From NCBI GenBank assembly GCA_947652605.1, contig OX393581.1, positions 46,771,924-46,835,923 on the forward strand: DNA of 64,000 nucleotides, given 5' to 3'. The stretch comes from Elmis aenea. Its lineage: Eukaryota > Arthropoda > Insecta > Coleoptera > Elmidae. Below are positions 43,001 through 50,550 of the stretch, one piece after another. Numbering within the stretch: the first letter of the stretch is position 1; the number at the start of each line of letters is the position of its first letter. A program made the translations under genes and the position numbers. The notes under the pieces were generated by a model. The model was not told the origin of the DNA and made no database searches. It saw only the letters and a program-made list of their open reading frames with translations.

Positions 43001-45479
43001 TTTAATAATAGTAACATTAAATGTTACGATTTCTTTGCTTAACGGCTTGTACAAAAACGAACTACATAAAATAATTCCGTAACAAATATGGCAGAAATAT
43101 TAATAATTTATGAACACACTAATGCTCAAATGAAACGAAGTTCATAGAATAAATAAGTATCTTATTTTACTGTCAAAATAAATACGGTTTAAATAAGTTC
43201 CAGTTACATCTGGAAAAATCTTTCAATGAAACAAAGTACATTTATGTGTCCAGATTAAATGTAAGATAAAGGCAGATTTTCATGCGTTTGTTGGTCGTTT
43301 CTAAGAAATCTGAGTTTGTGATTGGTCGAAAATATAAATTTGGAAAGGGAATTAAATATTTTGGCCTTGATAATTTTTTGACGAATTTCGGCGACCAGTA
43401 GCGTTACTTTAATATAGATTAAATCACACCACTGACGCGCCACTCTGACAGTACTTGTAAAATTTGACATAACATACATTTAATTTGACAGGTAGGTTAG
43501 CTGAAGGAAATTTTCTGACAAAATATAACTCGTGCATTGTAAATAATCTATAATTTTTGACAAATTTTCACTCATGCAAATTGAATCAAATAAAATTTTT
43601 TTTGCTCAACTTGCATTCGGACATATTTACCAAAAATTATCGATAATTTTCAATGCACTTGTTATACAACTACTGAAATTTTTGTTCGCGATTATCGTTG
43701 TACCGATACAAAATTTTAAAATTGGTGCCACTAAATAATACAGCTGTTATTAAGTTCGCTAGCACCTATTGTACGTTGGTATGATAAATTATAATTCTTT
43801 GCTCTGTTTATTGTTTTGATTACACGTTTAATTTTGTAAACGCACGAACCATCAACAACCCAAATACTCTTTTGTTAAACAGATAAGAAACAAGCAAACA
43901 TCGTGATTTCAAAGATGAATTTCTGAAATAGCTGCGTTACTTTTACAGTTTAATCGTTAGGTCTCTCGGTAAGTATAAAAACGTGAGCTTCGAGTGCGAT
44001 TCAGGTTAACAACATTTCTACAATGTGAACTTATAGTTTTAAGAGAGCGACTCATTGTTGAGGGCTCCGAGTGCCGCTCAGAACTGATCGTGTATTGGTG
44101 ACCTTTGAAGAACCAGTGACCCAACATGTCCGTCATCACTTAAGACCTATTAAAGTAATGATACTTGATATACATCGACCCCCGAGACCTAGAAATCGCA
44201 GCTGCAACGCGAATAAAAGATTTCGTAAGCACGTAGGCTTTTTAAGCGTACTCTGTACAAATTGTTATGCTAATTGCTAAAGAATTAAAGTAAACTCACC
44301 TTGACCGAGGAAGTACTTTTTATAATACAAAGCGCCTTGGTCTACACTCTCAATAGGGCGCGGTAGCCGTTGATATGGACAGGTCGAATGTCTCCAGTGA
44401 GTTTCTCCTGTAGGAAATTCTAAAACCGCCACCCCATACGCCAAAGGAGGTCGATGTAAAGGTCTCCTGTGGCTAGAATTTTGTTGGCCATTTTGGAGTC
44501 TTGTTAAACTCACAACCCGCTCCTCTTCCCCGCCGATTTCGTTCCTAAAAAACGGGCAACTCTCCACAAGGTCGTTACTCTGCCCGTCTCCATAATCCTC
44601 GTCGCCACTCTCCCCATCAGGGGTCGACGATCTAGCTATCATGGAAGCGGCAGACGCACCCGTAGTCGTATTTCGTCGTTTAGCGAGCAAATTTTTCCGT
44701 ATCCTCACAGAGTAACTTAAATTTGTTGTAAGGGATTGGCAATCATAATGCACAAAAGCACGTCTACGCTGTATTTCTTCCGCGTCTGCAGATAACACAA
44801 CACTAGAACTACTGGTTGACATATTCACAGCACTATCATCCATCGCCTGTCTTTGATTTTTCATACCACTACCACTTACACTTCCCGACCCCCAGAATTT
44901 TGATAATTTCACGCGTAATTTTGGACTTTGCGGGGTCAGTTGAGCAGCCACATTCTCATCGCCGTTCAAAGAATTCGTTGCGTTTTCTGGATTGCCAGGT
45001 TGATCTACTTTTCCTCTAAGGTACTCCGAAGGACCTGGTGATCGTTGATCTGTTGCAATCGCTCCCAAAACTGTCGGCCTGTAATCCTGCAGCATAGCAA
45101 AGAACGATTCACTCGTTCCTGATATAGGTGCAGGTCTGTCGATGACGTCGATCGAGCCGTGGCTGCCGTATTCCCGTTTTAACGTAGGGGATGACGAATT
45201 TGATGGCCGCCCGTGGTGATCTAGAAGCTCCAAACTTGAATTGCTGCGGTACAGGAGGTCCGGGGATAGGTGCTGTCGTCTGAAGGCTGAATTATGGTGA
45301 TGATGGCGGTCGTTGTACGACGAACGAGGGGCGGATAGCCCAGCATTGACCCGGGCCCTCTGTAGGTGTGTGTTGTAGTACTCTACCGCTTGAGCTGTGC
45401 GTTCTCTGGTCCTACTGGAGGCCGGAGGCGCTCGTGGGGGCGCAGGCCCACATTCTTCTAACCCGATCATCCCATCACG
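15840..45479 (-). CDS. SIPA1L-type Rap GTPase-activating protein (six exons)
   Basis: This is the only convincing host gene. Six minus-strand exons join in frame: 45479-44300, 29577-29077, 26333-25830, 23268-22412, 18982-17751 and 16053-15840, giving 4488 coding bases including the stop. Every intron has GT..AG borders and the codon phases agree at all five junctions. Counting from the ATG at 45470 the product is 1492 residues, somewhat shorter than the roughly 1800 of vertebrate SIPA1L1. Order of parts: SIPA1L-specific N-terminal region (to about 390), RapGAP domain (about 490-700, catalytic Asn at 601), PDZ domain (about 846-921), low-complexity Ser/Asn linker, a short conserved block (1369-1381), and a C-terminal coiled coil. 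The family speeds GTP hydrolysis by Rap GTPases and acts at adhesion, cortical or synaptic sites; that role is inferred from homology. The true start is uncertain because exon 45479 begins at a good splice acceptor. Coordinates given are the full span with introns. Confidence 0.93.
16092..17386. repeat. Tandem-repeat array bounded by inverted ends, in the last SIPA1L intron
   Basis: About eight copies of a roughly 140-base unit (spacings 110-211) fill most of the 1.7 kb last intron. Each unit has a CTCATTAGTCAAGTTACTTG start, a CAAGTAACTTGAAAGCACTT middle, ACCAATGTGAACCTGATATT, and GCTGACTTTCAAGTTCC. The array opens with GTTCTCATTAGTCAAG and closes with CTTGACTAATGAGAAC, its reverse complement. 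The whole block therefore looks like a foldback element whose inside is a satellite-like array. The units are packed with short palindromes (TTGAATTCAA, CAAGTAACTTG). No TSD is clear. Confidence 0.85.
17751..18982 (-). CDS. SIPA1L exon: Ser/Asn-rich C-terminal linker
   Basis: This large exon of 410 codons plus two bases begins in phase 0 with GGC ACA ATG. The ATG at 18976 is therefore internal and not a start. [13 protein letters not shown] matches the family's HSDEKWYD block. A long low-complexity region rich in Ser, Asn, His and Thr follows, with a Pro/Leu patch (TPPPLPQK). Two conserved patches near the end match vertebrate SIPA1L1: [15 protein letters not shown] at about 1267 and [17 protein letters not shown] at about 1368. 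The donor is C|GTAAGT with the final Thr codon split. The acceptor is TTATTTTCTTAG. Confidence 0.92.
19145..20177. mobile_element. Foldback element, family B, copy 1
   Basis: The left arm begins CAGGGTGGACCAAATTCG and reads through TATCTCGGTTACCGTAATAG, GGTCTCTTGGGCTATTTTT and AATAACGCCTAT. The right arm ending GAATTTGGTCCACCCTG is its inverted copy. The second copy is at 60990-62307. Each arm is several hundred bases, and the centre carries a degraded transposase start at 19739. A further foldback fragment ending GAGCACCCTGTAC follows at 20178-20328. Confidence 0.8.
19739..19852 (+). pseudogene. Degraded transposase N-terminus inside family B foldback
   Basis: ATG at 19739 reads [16 protein letters not shown] and then [12 protein letters not shown]. 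The matching frame at 61557 reads MAKFEHFEKFIMLAVYIASS, KNVAATADVF. Both resemble the start of the 4323 fragment (MAYEYYEKYDM), pointing to one superfamily of helix-turn-helix transposase starts. The frame is soon lost to non-coding arm sequence. Confidence 0.45.
21251..22118. mobile_element. piggyBac-like non-autonomous element at TTAA
   Basis: The inverted ends CCCTTAAATGCAT and ATGCATTTAAGGG are flanked on both sides by TTAA (21247-21250 and 22119-22122). TTAA duplication with CCCT..AGGG ends is the piggyBac superfamily hallmark. It sits inside the right arm of the foldback at 20729-22368. The left arm (near 20970-20995) still shows the uninterrupted site with a single TTTAAAT, so the insertion is directly demonstrated. 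The 868-base interior has no transposase but holds a repeated hairpin block. Confidence 0.85.
21385..21590. repeat. Tandem hairpin units inside the piggyBac-like element
   Basis: About five units of roughly 45-60 bases each carry a stem-loop of the form TTGCCGAAGAGCAACA followed by AACGATAAATAAAATA-like spacers. GTTGC pairs with GCAAC around an CGAAGA loop, and compensating changes occur (GTTACCGAAGAGTAAC keeps pairing). A further related hairpin, GTTGCTAATCGGCAAC, is near the right end at 22087. Confidence 0.75.
22412..23268 (-). CDS. SIPA1L exon: linker and PDZ domain
   Basis: After a T-rich acceptor (TTTTTATAG) the exon reads [17 protein letters not shown], a basic stretch just after the GAP domain that is also lysine-rich in vertebrate SIPA1L proteins. 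QRGAILWQV and [16 protein letters not shown] follow. A PDZ domain lies at about 846-921: [18 protein letters not shown] carries the GQLGF carboxylate-binding loop (856-860), then [18 protein letters not shown] and [11 protein letters not shown]. The tail is Ser/Tyr/Gly rich and ends NPE at a G|GTAAGC donor in phase 0. Two shorter open frames in other phases are shadows. Length is 857 bases. Confidence 0.93.
23740..24125. repeat. Dispersed repeat family F, copy 1
   Basis: It contains CGTCAAAATTGACAAAACAA, TGATCGTAGAAAAAGTAAGC, an ACACGAGTTGTAAAGCAATT block and CTTACAACTCTTGTTATGTA. The terminal part folds: ACGAGTTGTAA pairs with TTACAACTCTTGT around the GCGTAATATGC centre. Copies also occur at 54895-55235 (opposite orientation) and 56570-56800. 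Confidence 0.7.
25109..25466. repeat. Dispersed repeat, copy 2 (pairs with 1155-1508)
   Basis: It matches copy 1 from ATGGCGGCG to CAATCACCCTGTATA. It has an extra short palindrome where copy 1 does not: CCACTTCCGGAGATACCGGAAGTG near 25292-25315 lies inside the larger AGTAGATG..CATCTACT pair. It lies in the intron between the RapGAP-core and PDZ exons. Confidence 0.65.
25830..26333 (-). CDS. SIPA1L exon: RapGAP catalytic core
   Basis: This exon encodes the heart of the RapGAP domain: [36 protein letters not shown] (598-601 hold HIGN), [18 protein letters not shown], the [11 protein letters not shown] strand, [30 protein letters not shown] and [14 protein letters not shown]. In Rap1GAP-type enzymes the Asn of the HIGND helix (the 'Asn thumb', residue 601 here) supplies catalysis in place of an arginine finger. 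It is present, so the enzyme looks active. The acceptor reads ATTATAG and the donor T|GTAAGT. The exon has 504 bases with split Ser codons at both ends. Confidence 0.94.
26946..27232. mobile_element. GC-rich foldback MITE with 14-bp ends
   Basis: The ends TTTTTTGTGCGATC and GATCGCACAAAAAA are perfect inverted repeats. The core at 27003-27129 is a long palindrome: GTACTGCATTACCGGCCC with CTTAGCAACGGCCGTAAAAG on one side and the reverse complement on the other, around a short loop. It lies inside the larger CAGGGTT-type region at 26862-28660. Confidence 0.7.
27495..28495. mobile_element. TA-flanked foldback element, family H, copy 2
   Basis: The ends CAGCCTCATTCAAAAAG and CTTTTTGAATGACGCTG sit between TA dinucleotides (27493-27494, 28496-28497). 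The arms repeat AAAAAAGTGCCCTTATTTTA and the AGTTGGTGCATG-type blocks in opposite orientation. It lies in the intron between the two RapGAP exons. The outer sequence 26862-28660 begins CAGGGTTAGCCTGATTTA and ends GCCCAACCCTG, like a hAT MITE interrupted by this insertion, but I found no TSD. Confidence 0.7.
29077..29577 (-). CDS. SIPA1L exon: start of RapGAP region
   Basis: The exon opens with AG, which completes the split Glu codon, and reads [18 protein letters not shown], a hallmark of the SIPA1L/RapGAP lineage. It continues with [18 protein letters not shown], then LKLDEQGL near residue 493, where the catalytic RapGAP domain begins, then [17 protein letters not shown] and [20 protein letters not shown]. 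The acceptor is TTCCACTTCAG and the donor T|GTAAGA. The last base starts a Ser codon completed in the next exon. Length is 501 bases. Two adjacent AG dinucleotides lie at the acceptor; only the upstream one keeps the frame. Confidence 0.93.
30110..31115 (+). pseudogene. RTE-like LINE fragment 1 (reverse transcriptase remnant)
   Basis: The frame near 30184 reads [18 protein letters not shown] and then [15 protein letters not shown], the catalytic YADD box and following region of a non-LTR reverse transcriptase. Farther on, [19 protein letters not shown] and [18 protein letters not shown] are typical of the thumb and C-terminal region of RTE-like ORF2 proteins. Several frameshifts and stops break it, and no endonuclease is present. 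It is antisense to the host gene within the 14.7 kb intron. Confidence 0.8.
31560..32640 (+). pseudogene. RTE-like LINE fragment 2
   Basis: Open pieces read [20 protein letters not shown] and [15 protein letters not shown] (FADD catalytic box), then [18 protein letters not shown]. Near the end, [20 protein letters not shown] and [18 protein letters not shown] are the usual RTE-like C-terminus. It ends near the stop at 32635 and a short AT-rich tail. Stops and frameshifts are frequent. It is a separate copy from fragment 1, in the same orientation. Confidence 0.82.
32645..33825. other. AT-rich intron stretch, no gene seen
   Basis: This stretch separates two LINE fragments. I see no inverted ends, coding signal or splice-flanked exon. 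Confidence 0.5.
33830..36390 (+). pseudogene. RTE-like LINE fragment 3, split by a hAT MITE
   Basis: The longest LINE remnant. In order: [19 protein letters not shown] (start of the RT fingers), [53 protein letters not shown], a YADDIVII box near 34647, FKYLRVMI, then [12 protein letters not shown]. The frame resumes after a foreign 875-base insert with [20 protein letters not shown]. Removing the insert and one TSD joins ALHW to [15 protein letters not shown] in one frame, as in intact relatives. Stops and frameshifts elsewhere show that it is dead. The end is near 36390 (CTATCATATAATAATTA). Confidence 0.85.
35273..36147. mobile_element. hAT-type MITE with ACCGGTAAA-rich ends and 8-bp TSD
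   Basis: The ends TAGGGATTGTAA and TTACAATCCCTA are perfect inverted repeats flanked by ATTGGAAT on both sides (35265-35272 and 36148-36155). Sub-terminal regions carry many TTTACCGGTAA units, themselves palindromic. The middle is AT-rich and contains an inverted AACTATCTCAATCAGTT/AACTAATTGGGATAGTT pair near 35858-35904. It interrupts a LINE reading frame. Confidence 0.88.
36395..37665. other. Intron stretch, no gene seen
   Basis: The 118-residue minus-strand frame at 36984-37340 shows no domain or splice context. Otherwise AT-rich with no repeat structure that I could recognise. Confidence 0.5.
37668..38415. mobile_element. TA-flanked foldback element, family C
   Basis: The left arm is CAGGGTGGCCTATTTTCGAT and the right arm ATCGAAAATAGGCCACCCTG, with TA on both outer sides (37666-37667, 38416-38417). 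The arms are over 300 bases and meet near 38050-38090 at an inverted GCCAACTATGGTTGCC motif. Half of another copy is embedded at about 3480-3896. Confidence 0.85.
38941..39830 (+). pseudogene. Jockey-like LINE fragment (reverse transcriptase C-terminal half)
   Basis: The frame from about 38990 reads [54 protein letters not shown] and [17 protein letters not shown]. These are hallmark jockey RT motifs, with FADD as the catalytic box. After a frameshift it continues [14 protein letters not shown], and near 39600 [20 protein letters not shown] gives the typical jockey C-terminus. Stops break it several times. It is 5'-truncated and antisense to the host gene. Confidence 0.85.
39862..40054. mobile_element. 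193-bp MITE with ~40-bp inverted ends
   Basis: The left end GTATAGTCTATTCGGCCAGT runs to ATCGGATTA, and the right end TAATCCGATAGACCTCACCA to AGACTATAC is its near-perfect reverse complement. The outer flanks are AT-rich. It lies just downstream of the jockey fragment. Confidence 0.75.
40295..40370 (+). promoter_or_regulatory. tRNA-like Pol III internal promoter (A and B boxes)
   Basis: The A box TAGCTGAGGTGG starts at 40303 and the B box GTTCGGATCT at 40348. The mirror copy on the minus strand is at about 41228-41155 with GTTCGGATCC, one base from the canonical GTTCGANNCC. The region between resembles a tRNA anticodon arm (CTTAACTGTTACGGAG), but the acceptor and T stems are not complementary. 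Confidence 0.6.
40473..40775 (-). CDS. Unrecognised 100-residue frame in the spacer between inverted arms
   Basis: From an ATG at 40775, 100 codons run without a stop. The part [19 protein letters not shown] to [20 protein letters not shown] has a mixed, protein-like composition, unlike the Lys/Asn/Phe-only chance frames around it. The last 20 residues become Phe/Leu rich. I do not recognise it. It could be a piece of a gene captured between the arms, part of a larger mobile element, or chance. No splice or promoter context supports expression. Confidence 0.25.
   Translation of the reverse strand: MVIKGKNDLIRISAVRVHRSTVYVVFRYKNKMTNVLNIMKVFNEKIKIYFPYNESETTEKEREIADNIFNYLHSLLMGDEDDCTSLVFFDAFLFNFFDLL
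40799..41070. repeat. Direct duplication, two ~135-bp units
   Basis: Units at about 40799-40930 and 40941-41070 share GGCAGATTCTGGAA, CACTTTGCAATTTTACAG and ATGTAATGAGACAA-like sequence with moderate divergence. They lie in the spacer between the inverted tRNA-like arms. Confidence 0.65.
41700..44295. other. AT-rich intron stretch, no sure gene
   Basis: Two items are noted but not called. One is a 75-codon plus-strand frame at 41706-41933 with protein-like text ([19 protein letters not shown]) but no ATG start or known domain. The other is a TATAAAAA at about 43975 followed 29 bases later by TCAGGT, which looks like an insect TATA/initiator pair but leads into no open frame. Confidence 0.4.
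44300..45479 (-). CDS. SIPA1L exon: N-terminal region
   Basis: This is the most upstream sure coding exon. It holds 393 codons plus one base and starts in phase 0 after an acceptor reading TTTTTGCAG. The first in-frame ATG is at 45470, three codons in. Family-specific motifs in order (numbered from that ATG): [10 protein letters not shown] near 99 followed by [13 protein letters not shown] near 239; [12 protein letters not shown] near 264; [15 protein letters not shown] near 304; and [14 protein letters not shown] at the end. All have close counterparts in the same order in vertebrate SIPA1L1. The front is Pro/Arg/His rich. The donor is G|GTGAGT, splitting a Glu codon that the next exon completes. 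The next intron is about 14.7 kb and filled with transposons. Confidence 0.92.
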
Positions 45480-45489
45480 CTGCAAAAAT

Positions 45490-46100
45490 AGAAAAACAAA
45501 CGTCAAAATTTATCTGGCCATCGAATACAATTAAATAAGAACACATTTGTGTGACTAATGCTTCACGCCCACATTCGTACAAAAAAAAAAACGCCTGTCA
45601 TGAACCATAAAAAAATATAAACGAAAACAATTATTAACATATCAATCATATATTTAATAAATGCGGGTGCTACGCAAGTACACACTGGATATTCTACGAT
45701 TCCTCCAGTTGTGCATAAACATAATAAATACCACGTAAACCTAAAAGATTATGTAATATTTTCAAACTGTAATTAACTGCTTAAAGCAATCTACAAGGAA
45801 TTGTAGACGATTTGTCACGATTTGCACGTGAGTACCTGTATGTTTGTGAAACGGCTAGTATGTTCGGTGGACTATTGGGATTCCTGATGAATAGCTTCGG
45901 AAGAATGAAAGACCGGAATTTCGTGTGGTATGCGAAGTATGCAGGGACGGATTTGTAAACCGGCGTGACAAAATGGAAACAAAATCACCCTACAACGACC
46001 GATAAGTCGAATACCTACATATTTATTTCCGTCGCCGATAAAAACATGCATCACAAAAATACGTTAATTATATCACGAATATGAAAAAGTTTTTAGCATT
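45490..46100. other. Upstream of the first sure SIPA1L exon, no gene seen
   Basis: The polypyrimidine acceptor region of exon 45479 is at its left edge. Nothing else was recognised. If the candidate exon at 48119 is real, this is intron. Confidence 0.5.
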
Positions 46101-46104
46101 ATAA

Positions 46105-47575
46105 AGGGTGTTCCACATAGAACGGCCACTATTGGTATCTTGTAAATAGTAAGAGCTACAAAGAAGTTTAAATTAGACAAATTGTTCCCATTTCTAAGAC
46201 CTCTTCAGTGATGCTTTAATGTTTTAAAAAAGTTTCATGGTACGCTAGATAATAAACAAAAATCAAAATGGGTATATTTTTAATCGTTAATAACTCGTCT
46301 ATACTTGACGGTACAAAAATATTTTTGGGAGGAAAGTTATAATTTTTTTACACTCTGTAAAATAAAAACCTTATTTTTTCAGTGTTGTTTAAATTCTTAC
46401 TAGAGAGGGTCACGATATGTCGCTAGAATCTGATCAAGGCTGTGTTTATTGCATCAACAACATCAAAGTAAATGTTTTGCAGAGTTATACGTGCCACTGG
46501 CTATTTCCTTCGGAAAAATAGAAGAAAAACTGGAAGAGTTAAATAATAAAAGTAATTTTGCGATCGCGTTGGCCATGAAACCGTCAGAAATAAAATCGAA
46601 ATTTTTCTATTTACCAATTCGCGCATTCTTTGCGAGTAAAATGGTGCAAAATTTTTGAAAAAATCTTGAACGGTTCCAGAGAAAAACGCGAAAAACGAGG
46701 CCCTTGTAAAAACGGTTTTCCCTATGTTAAACGTCTATGCAAGTCACAGATTTTGTTATAACAGATATACCACAACTTCTCAAATCATAGCGCTTTTGAG
46801 GGGGTTTCGTTTTTGACGTTTTTCTCCGGAACCGTTTAAGATTCTTTCAAAAACTTTGCACTATTTTACTTGCAAAGGATGCGCGAATTGGTGAATAGAA
46901 GAATTTCAATTTTATCTCTGACGGTTTCATGACCACCACGATCGCAAAAATTACTTTTATTATTCAACTTTTCAGTTTTTCCCCTATTTTTCCGAAGGAA
47001 ATGCCCAGTGGCATGTATAACTCTGCAAAACATTTAGTTTTGATGTTCTTGGTGCAATAAACACAGTCTTGATCAGATTCTAGCGTTAACATATCGTGAC
47101 CCTTCCTTGTTAGATAAATTATAAACTTGGATTTTTTTTAATGGAAACCATAGTTGGCTATGACTTCATGAAATAGCATTTTTTCCCGTTTTTTTAATAA
47201 TAAAAGGTTTAATATATTTATTTTGATATTTAGGTTTAAAACAAATAAACTTATCAAAAAGTCCCTATAAAGCTATAGAATGCCATGAATTTAAACAATA
47301 TCGAAACAAACGAATGTCTTCATTTTACAGTGCGTTAACAAATGTACAACTTTTTCCCAAAAAAAATACTTTTTTACCATCAAGCATAACCGAGTTATTA
47401 ATGATTTTAAAAAAAACTCCCGTTTTGATTTTTGTTTATCATCTAGCGTGCCATGAAACTTTTTAAAAATATTAAAGCATCACTAAATAGCTCTCAGAAA
47501 GAGGAACAATCTAACTAAACTTGTTTGAAGCTCTTGCTGTTTACGAGATCTCAATAGTGGCCCTTCTATATTGTA
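46105..47575. mobile_element. Foldback element, family D
   Basis: The left arm (AAGGGTGTTCCACATAGAAC, GGCCACTATTGGTATCTTGT) and the right arm (GAGATCTCAATAGTGGCCCTTC) are inverted. Inner arms at about 46395-46720 and 46790-47110 also mirror each other, with TTTTGCAGAGTTATACGTGC and its complement, TCTAGCG..CATATCGTGACCC and its complement, and CTTTGCGAGTAAAATGGTGC and its complement. A related block lies inside family B at 61747-61895. Confidence 0.7.
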
Positions 47576-48118
47576 TAAAAACCGATATTTTTCAACTTAA
47601 AAAAGTCTAACAAAGTTATTTTTTTATCATAGAATTCATTTAAAACACAACGTGTTACAAATAACAACTTTCTATGATATCTATTTTGTTTTCTACCACT
47701 TCAAAGACTTCTAGATAAATTTAAATATCTGCAAAATTATTTTTTCCAATTTCGAAACTACTGATTAGATAGGCAAGGTTGACTCCATTAGGCAGAGCGT
47801 CACTAAAAACAAGATATTTAAACATCACCTTTATAAATAAACATTTTCTATTTTAAAATGTTAATTTTTTATTTTCTGACACGAATATTTATCCTACATT
47901 AGCGGAAGCTCGTGTTTAGAAAGCGCGCTGCGAGATATGCAAATATATACAATTAAACTCAAAATAAACCGAGATATGTAGAGCAGTAGGTTGGACGTTA
48001 GGAAAATGTGCATTTCCAGATTTAATAAATCCTGCTTTATATAACACAAAGAATGGACCGCGGTGGAATTCCTTAGGAATACCAGCCATCAAGATCCGGT
48101 TTGGCTCAAGTGACTCAC

Positions 48119-48183
48119 AATGGACCCCGCACATTGCATGGGACTGAGCGGTTGTTTGGTCAAAAGGTTGTTGATTCGGTTGC
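48119..48183 (-). CDS. Candidate upstream exon of the SIPA1L gene (start codon)
   Basis: Sixty-five bases on the minus strand are bordered by a good acceptor (GATTTTACTATACAG) and a strong donor core (ATT|GTGAGT). An ATG at 48139 is followed by seven codons (MQCAGSI) and reaches the donor in phase 0, the phase that exon 45479 needs. The joined protein would read [16 protein letters not shown]. The frame is also open upstream of the ATG to the exon start, so the exon could be internal coding, partly 5' UTR, or chance. No repeat was recognised here. I know of no conserved family sequence at this position, so the call rests on splice signals and phase alone. Confidence 0.3.
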
Positions 48184-48189
48184 CTGTAT

Positions 48190-49085
48190 AGTAAAATCGT
48201 AGTTTTTTTTTAATGATCACCGTCATCCACAAAAACGCAGAAGCAAATATTCTACACAATTATTGAGATTTTTCAACACCTTAAAGACATTACTAGTTTA
48301 TAATATATTTAACCCCAAAAGCAGACTAAAATATAGTCCCCTCTCATTTATTTTTATTTTAGATCAAATTTTCATCAGTTTTTCATAATTTTTACTTCAT
48401 TGCACTGTATCAGGTTAAGTTCAAGAATTCCATACATTCGTTAGTTGAATGTAACTTCTTAATATTGAAGTATTATATTAAACTAAAATTAACGACGACT
48501 ATAAAACTAATTTTTGACTATGTGACAACGTTCAATATTTTTTTTACAAAAGATTTAAAATAAAAATCAATTTTCCAAAAATCTTAATAATATATTCAAT
48601 TCTAATAATTAATAAATATTTCAAAAACATTTTAAAATTTTATTTCCAATTTTAAAATTCTATATTTGTAGTTTTTTTTGAATATTTTTTTGTTTCAAGC
48701 CTTTACAAGTATATTTGTCACAATAATTAATAAAATAATTAAACAGACATGCAAAGGGGCTCTATAAAATGACCTATAAACGTAGAATATAAGAATTGTA
48801 AACAAAAAATAGCAAAAATTAGTGATTTATGTATACCTATGCAATAAAATACATAAATGCAGAAAACAGCAATTTATTCAAATTACTAAACCAAATCTAG
48901 CTCATATTACGAAGTAGTTCGATTTTCTTCACACTATCTTTTTGTTTCATAGTTTTATTGACCAAAAACAGTTAATAAATTCTTAACTTTCAATTCATTT
49001 TTTATTAAACAAAGTTTAAAAACCATAAAATATTTATTTTATTTTATTGTATTTTTTTTTTTTAGTTAAATCACTTACAATTCGT
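48190..49085. other. AT-rich stretch, no gene seen
   Basis: No coding or repeat structure was recognised upstream of the candidate exon. Confidence 0.5.
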
Positions 49086-49086
49086 A

Positions 49087-49789
49087 AGTGGTCCAAATTT
49101 GGTGGGATTACATGGGTATCTCGATTAATATTCAAGATAGAAAAACGGTTAAATTTCCAAAAATGTGCAGTTTTTTGGAACTCGAAACATAAGATAAACA
49201 ACAATATACTACATAACTGCTGATTCTGACTATATTCTTGTTATTTTATGTTCAAATATTTATAATGTTTATCTCAACAACAAATAAGAAAACCTTAACT
49301 CGAACCAAATAAGTTTTAAAAGGTTTTTTGTTTTTACAGCCTACTATGTTTTCTTTTAAAAAAGATAATTAAAAAACCTTCGTAACTTGCGAATTATTGA
49401 AAATAACAACATCAAGCCTTATATATTTGGAATGAGAAAAAAATAAGGAATTTATAGGTCATAGCCAACTATAGCTTCCATTTAAAAAAAGGTAGGCTTG
49501 TGTCAATACTTTTAACGAGCGTAATTTTTACATAAAAATATCTAGAAACAATGTAGGTACACAAATTTTTTCCACAACACTAACGGAGATATGACACATT
49601 ATTAATATGACAAAAAAAAAAAAATTTTCCATTAAGTCAAAAACAGGAAATGATAGAATATTTTTGAAAACTGTTCTGAGTTTGTCTTAAAAAAACTGAA
49701 CATTTTTGGTAATTTAACCGTTTCTCTATATTGAATATTAAGCGAGATACCTATGTAATCCCATCGAATTTGGACCACCCTGTACTTCA
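49087..49789. mobile_element. Foldback element, family G
   Basis: The left arm GTGGTCCAAATTTGGTGGGA with TTACATGGGTATCTCGATTA mirrors the right arm TAAGCGAGATACCTATGTAA with CATCGAATTTGGACCACCCT. The interior CATAGCCAACTATAGCTTCC and TGATAGAATATTTTTG match the repeat at 1509-2200, which is the same family interrupted by a hAT MITE. Confidence 0.7.
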
Positions 49790-49794
49790 TTTTA

Positions 49795-50540
49795 AAATGC
49801 GCCCTGAATCTATGATTTTATACCCCCCTCTAGGCCAAATCTGCTGGACAGTTACAACTTCAAATTGTGCAACACACCAAATAAAACAAAAACAAACTTA
49901 AAAACCACATTAACGGCATTAATGGGAAATAAGTATCCTGTCGACGGCAATTTATATTAACCAATACGTTATTAATGATGGTATAATGAATTCCTCTGGC
50001 CTAGCGTTCGAATTCCTCGCAATTATAATTAGCAATCAAAAATTCATAACCATCCATTCAGACACAAATACATCCTGTATTACCAATGCAGTTGTATTCA
50101 ATAAAGACACCGTTACTATAGCAAACAACTGCGAATAGCTGACGCAATGGCATTATCCTTGACACAAACCGTGTCGGGGTGTAAATGAGTTGTCGAAAAA
50201 AACAGTTTTACTCGCTTTTGTTTTCAAACGCCATGACGAACCAACCGCAAAAAAACACTACTCGTGCATAAATATGCATTAACCGCTCGTTAATAAAAGT
50301 TTAAACGATTTTTTCCCATTGAATATTATTCCTAAATTCGTCAAATGCAGTTCCATGGGAGCCTTGATCCTCTATTAAAACATGGCACAGATCTGCTAAC
50401 AGCACATCACACAAATTAACGAAGGACAATTTAATAACACATTTTGCGAAATATAATTTACACTATTAACCTAAATTTAACAATCATGGAACAAACATTT
50501 GTAAAGAGCACCAAGTTGTTACATAAATAAGTGTTTAATA
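49795..50540. other. AT-rich stretch, no gene seen
   Basis: No exon, RNA gene or inverted structure was recognised here. Confidence 0.5.
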
Positions 50541-50550
50541 GTTTAGCATC

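Noticed and set aside
44816..45019. 67-codon plus-strand frame
   Set aside because: It is antisense to the SIPA1L N-terminal exon.
46449..46658. 69-codon frame MHQQHQSKCF..
   Set aside because: It lies wholly inside the arm of a foldback element and its mirror copy does not keep the frame.
47916..48134. 72-codon minus-strand frame overlapping the candidate upstream exon
   Set aside because: It is in a different phase from the frame that splices to exon 45479, and has no recognisable domain.
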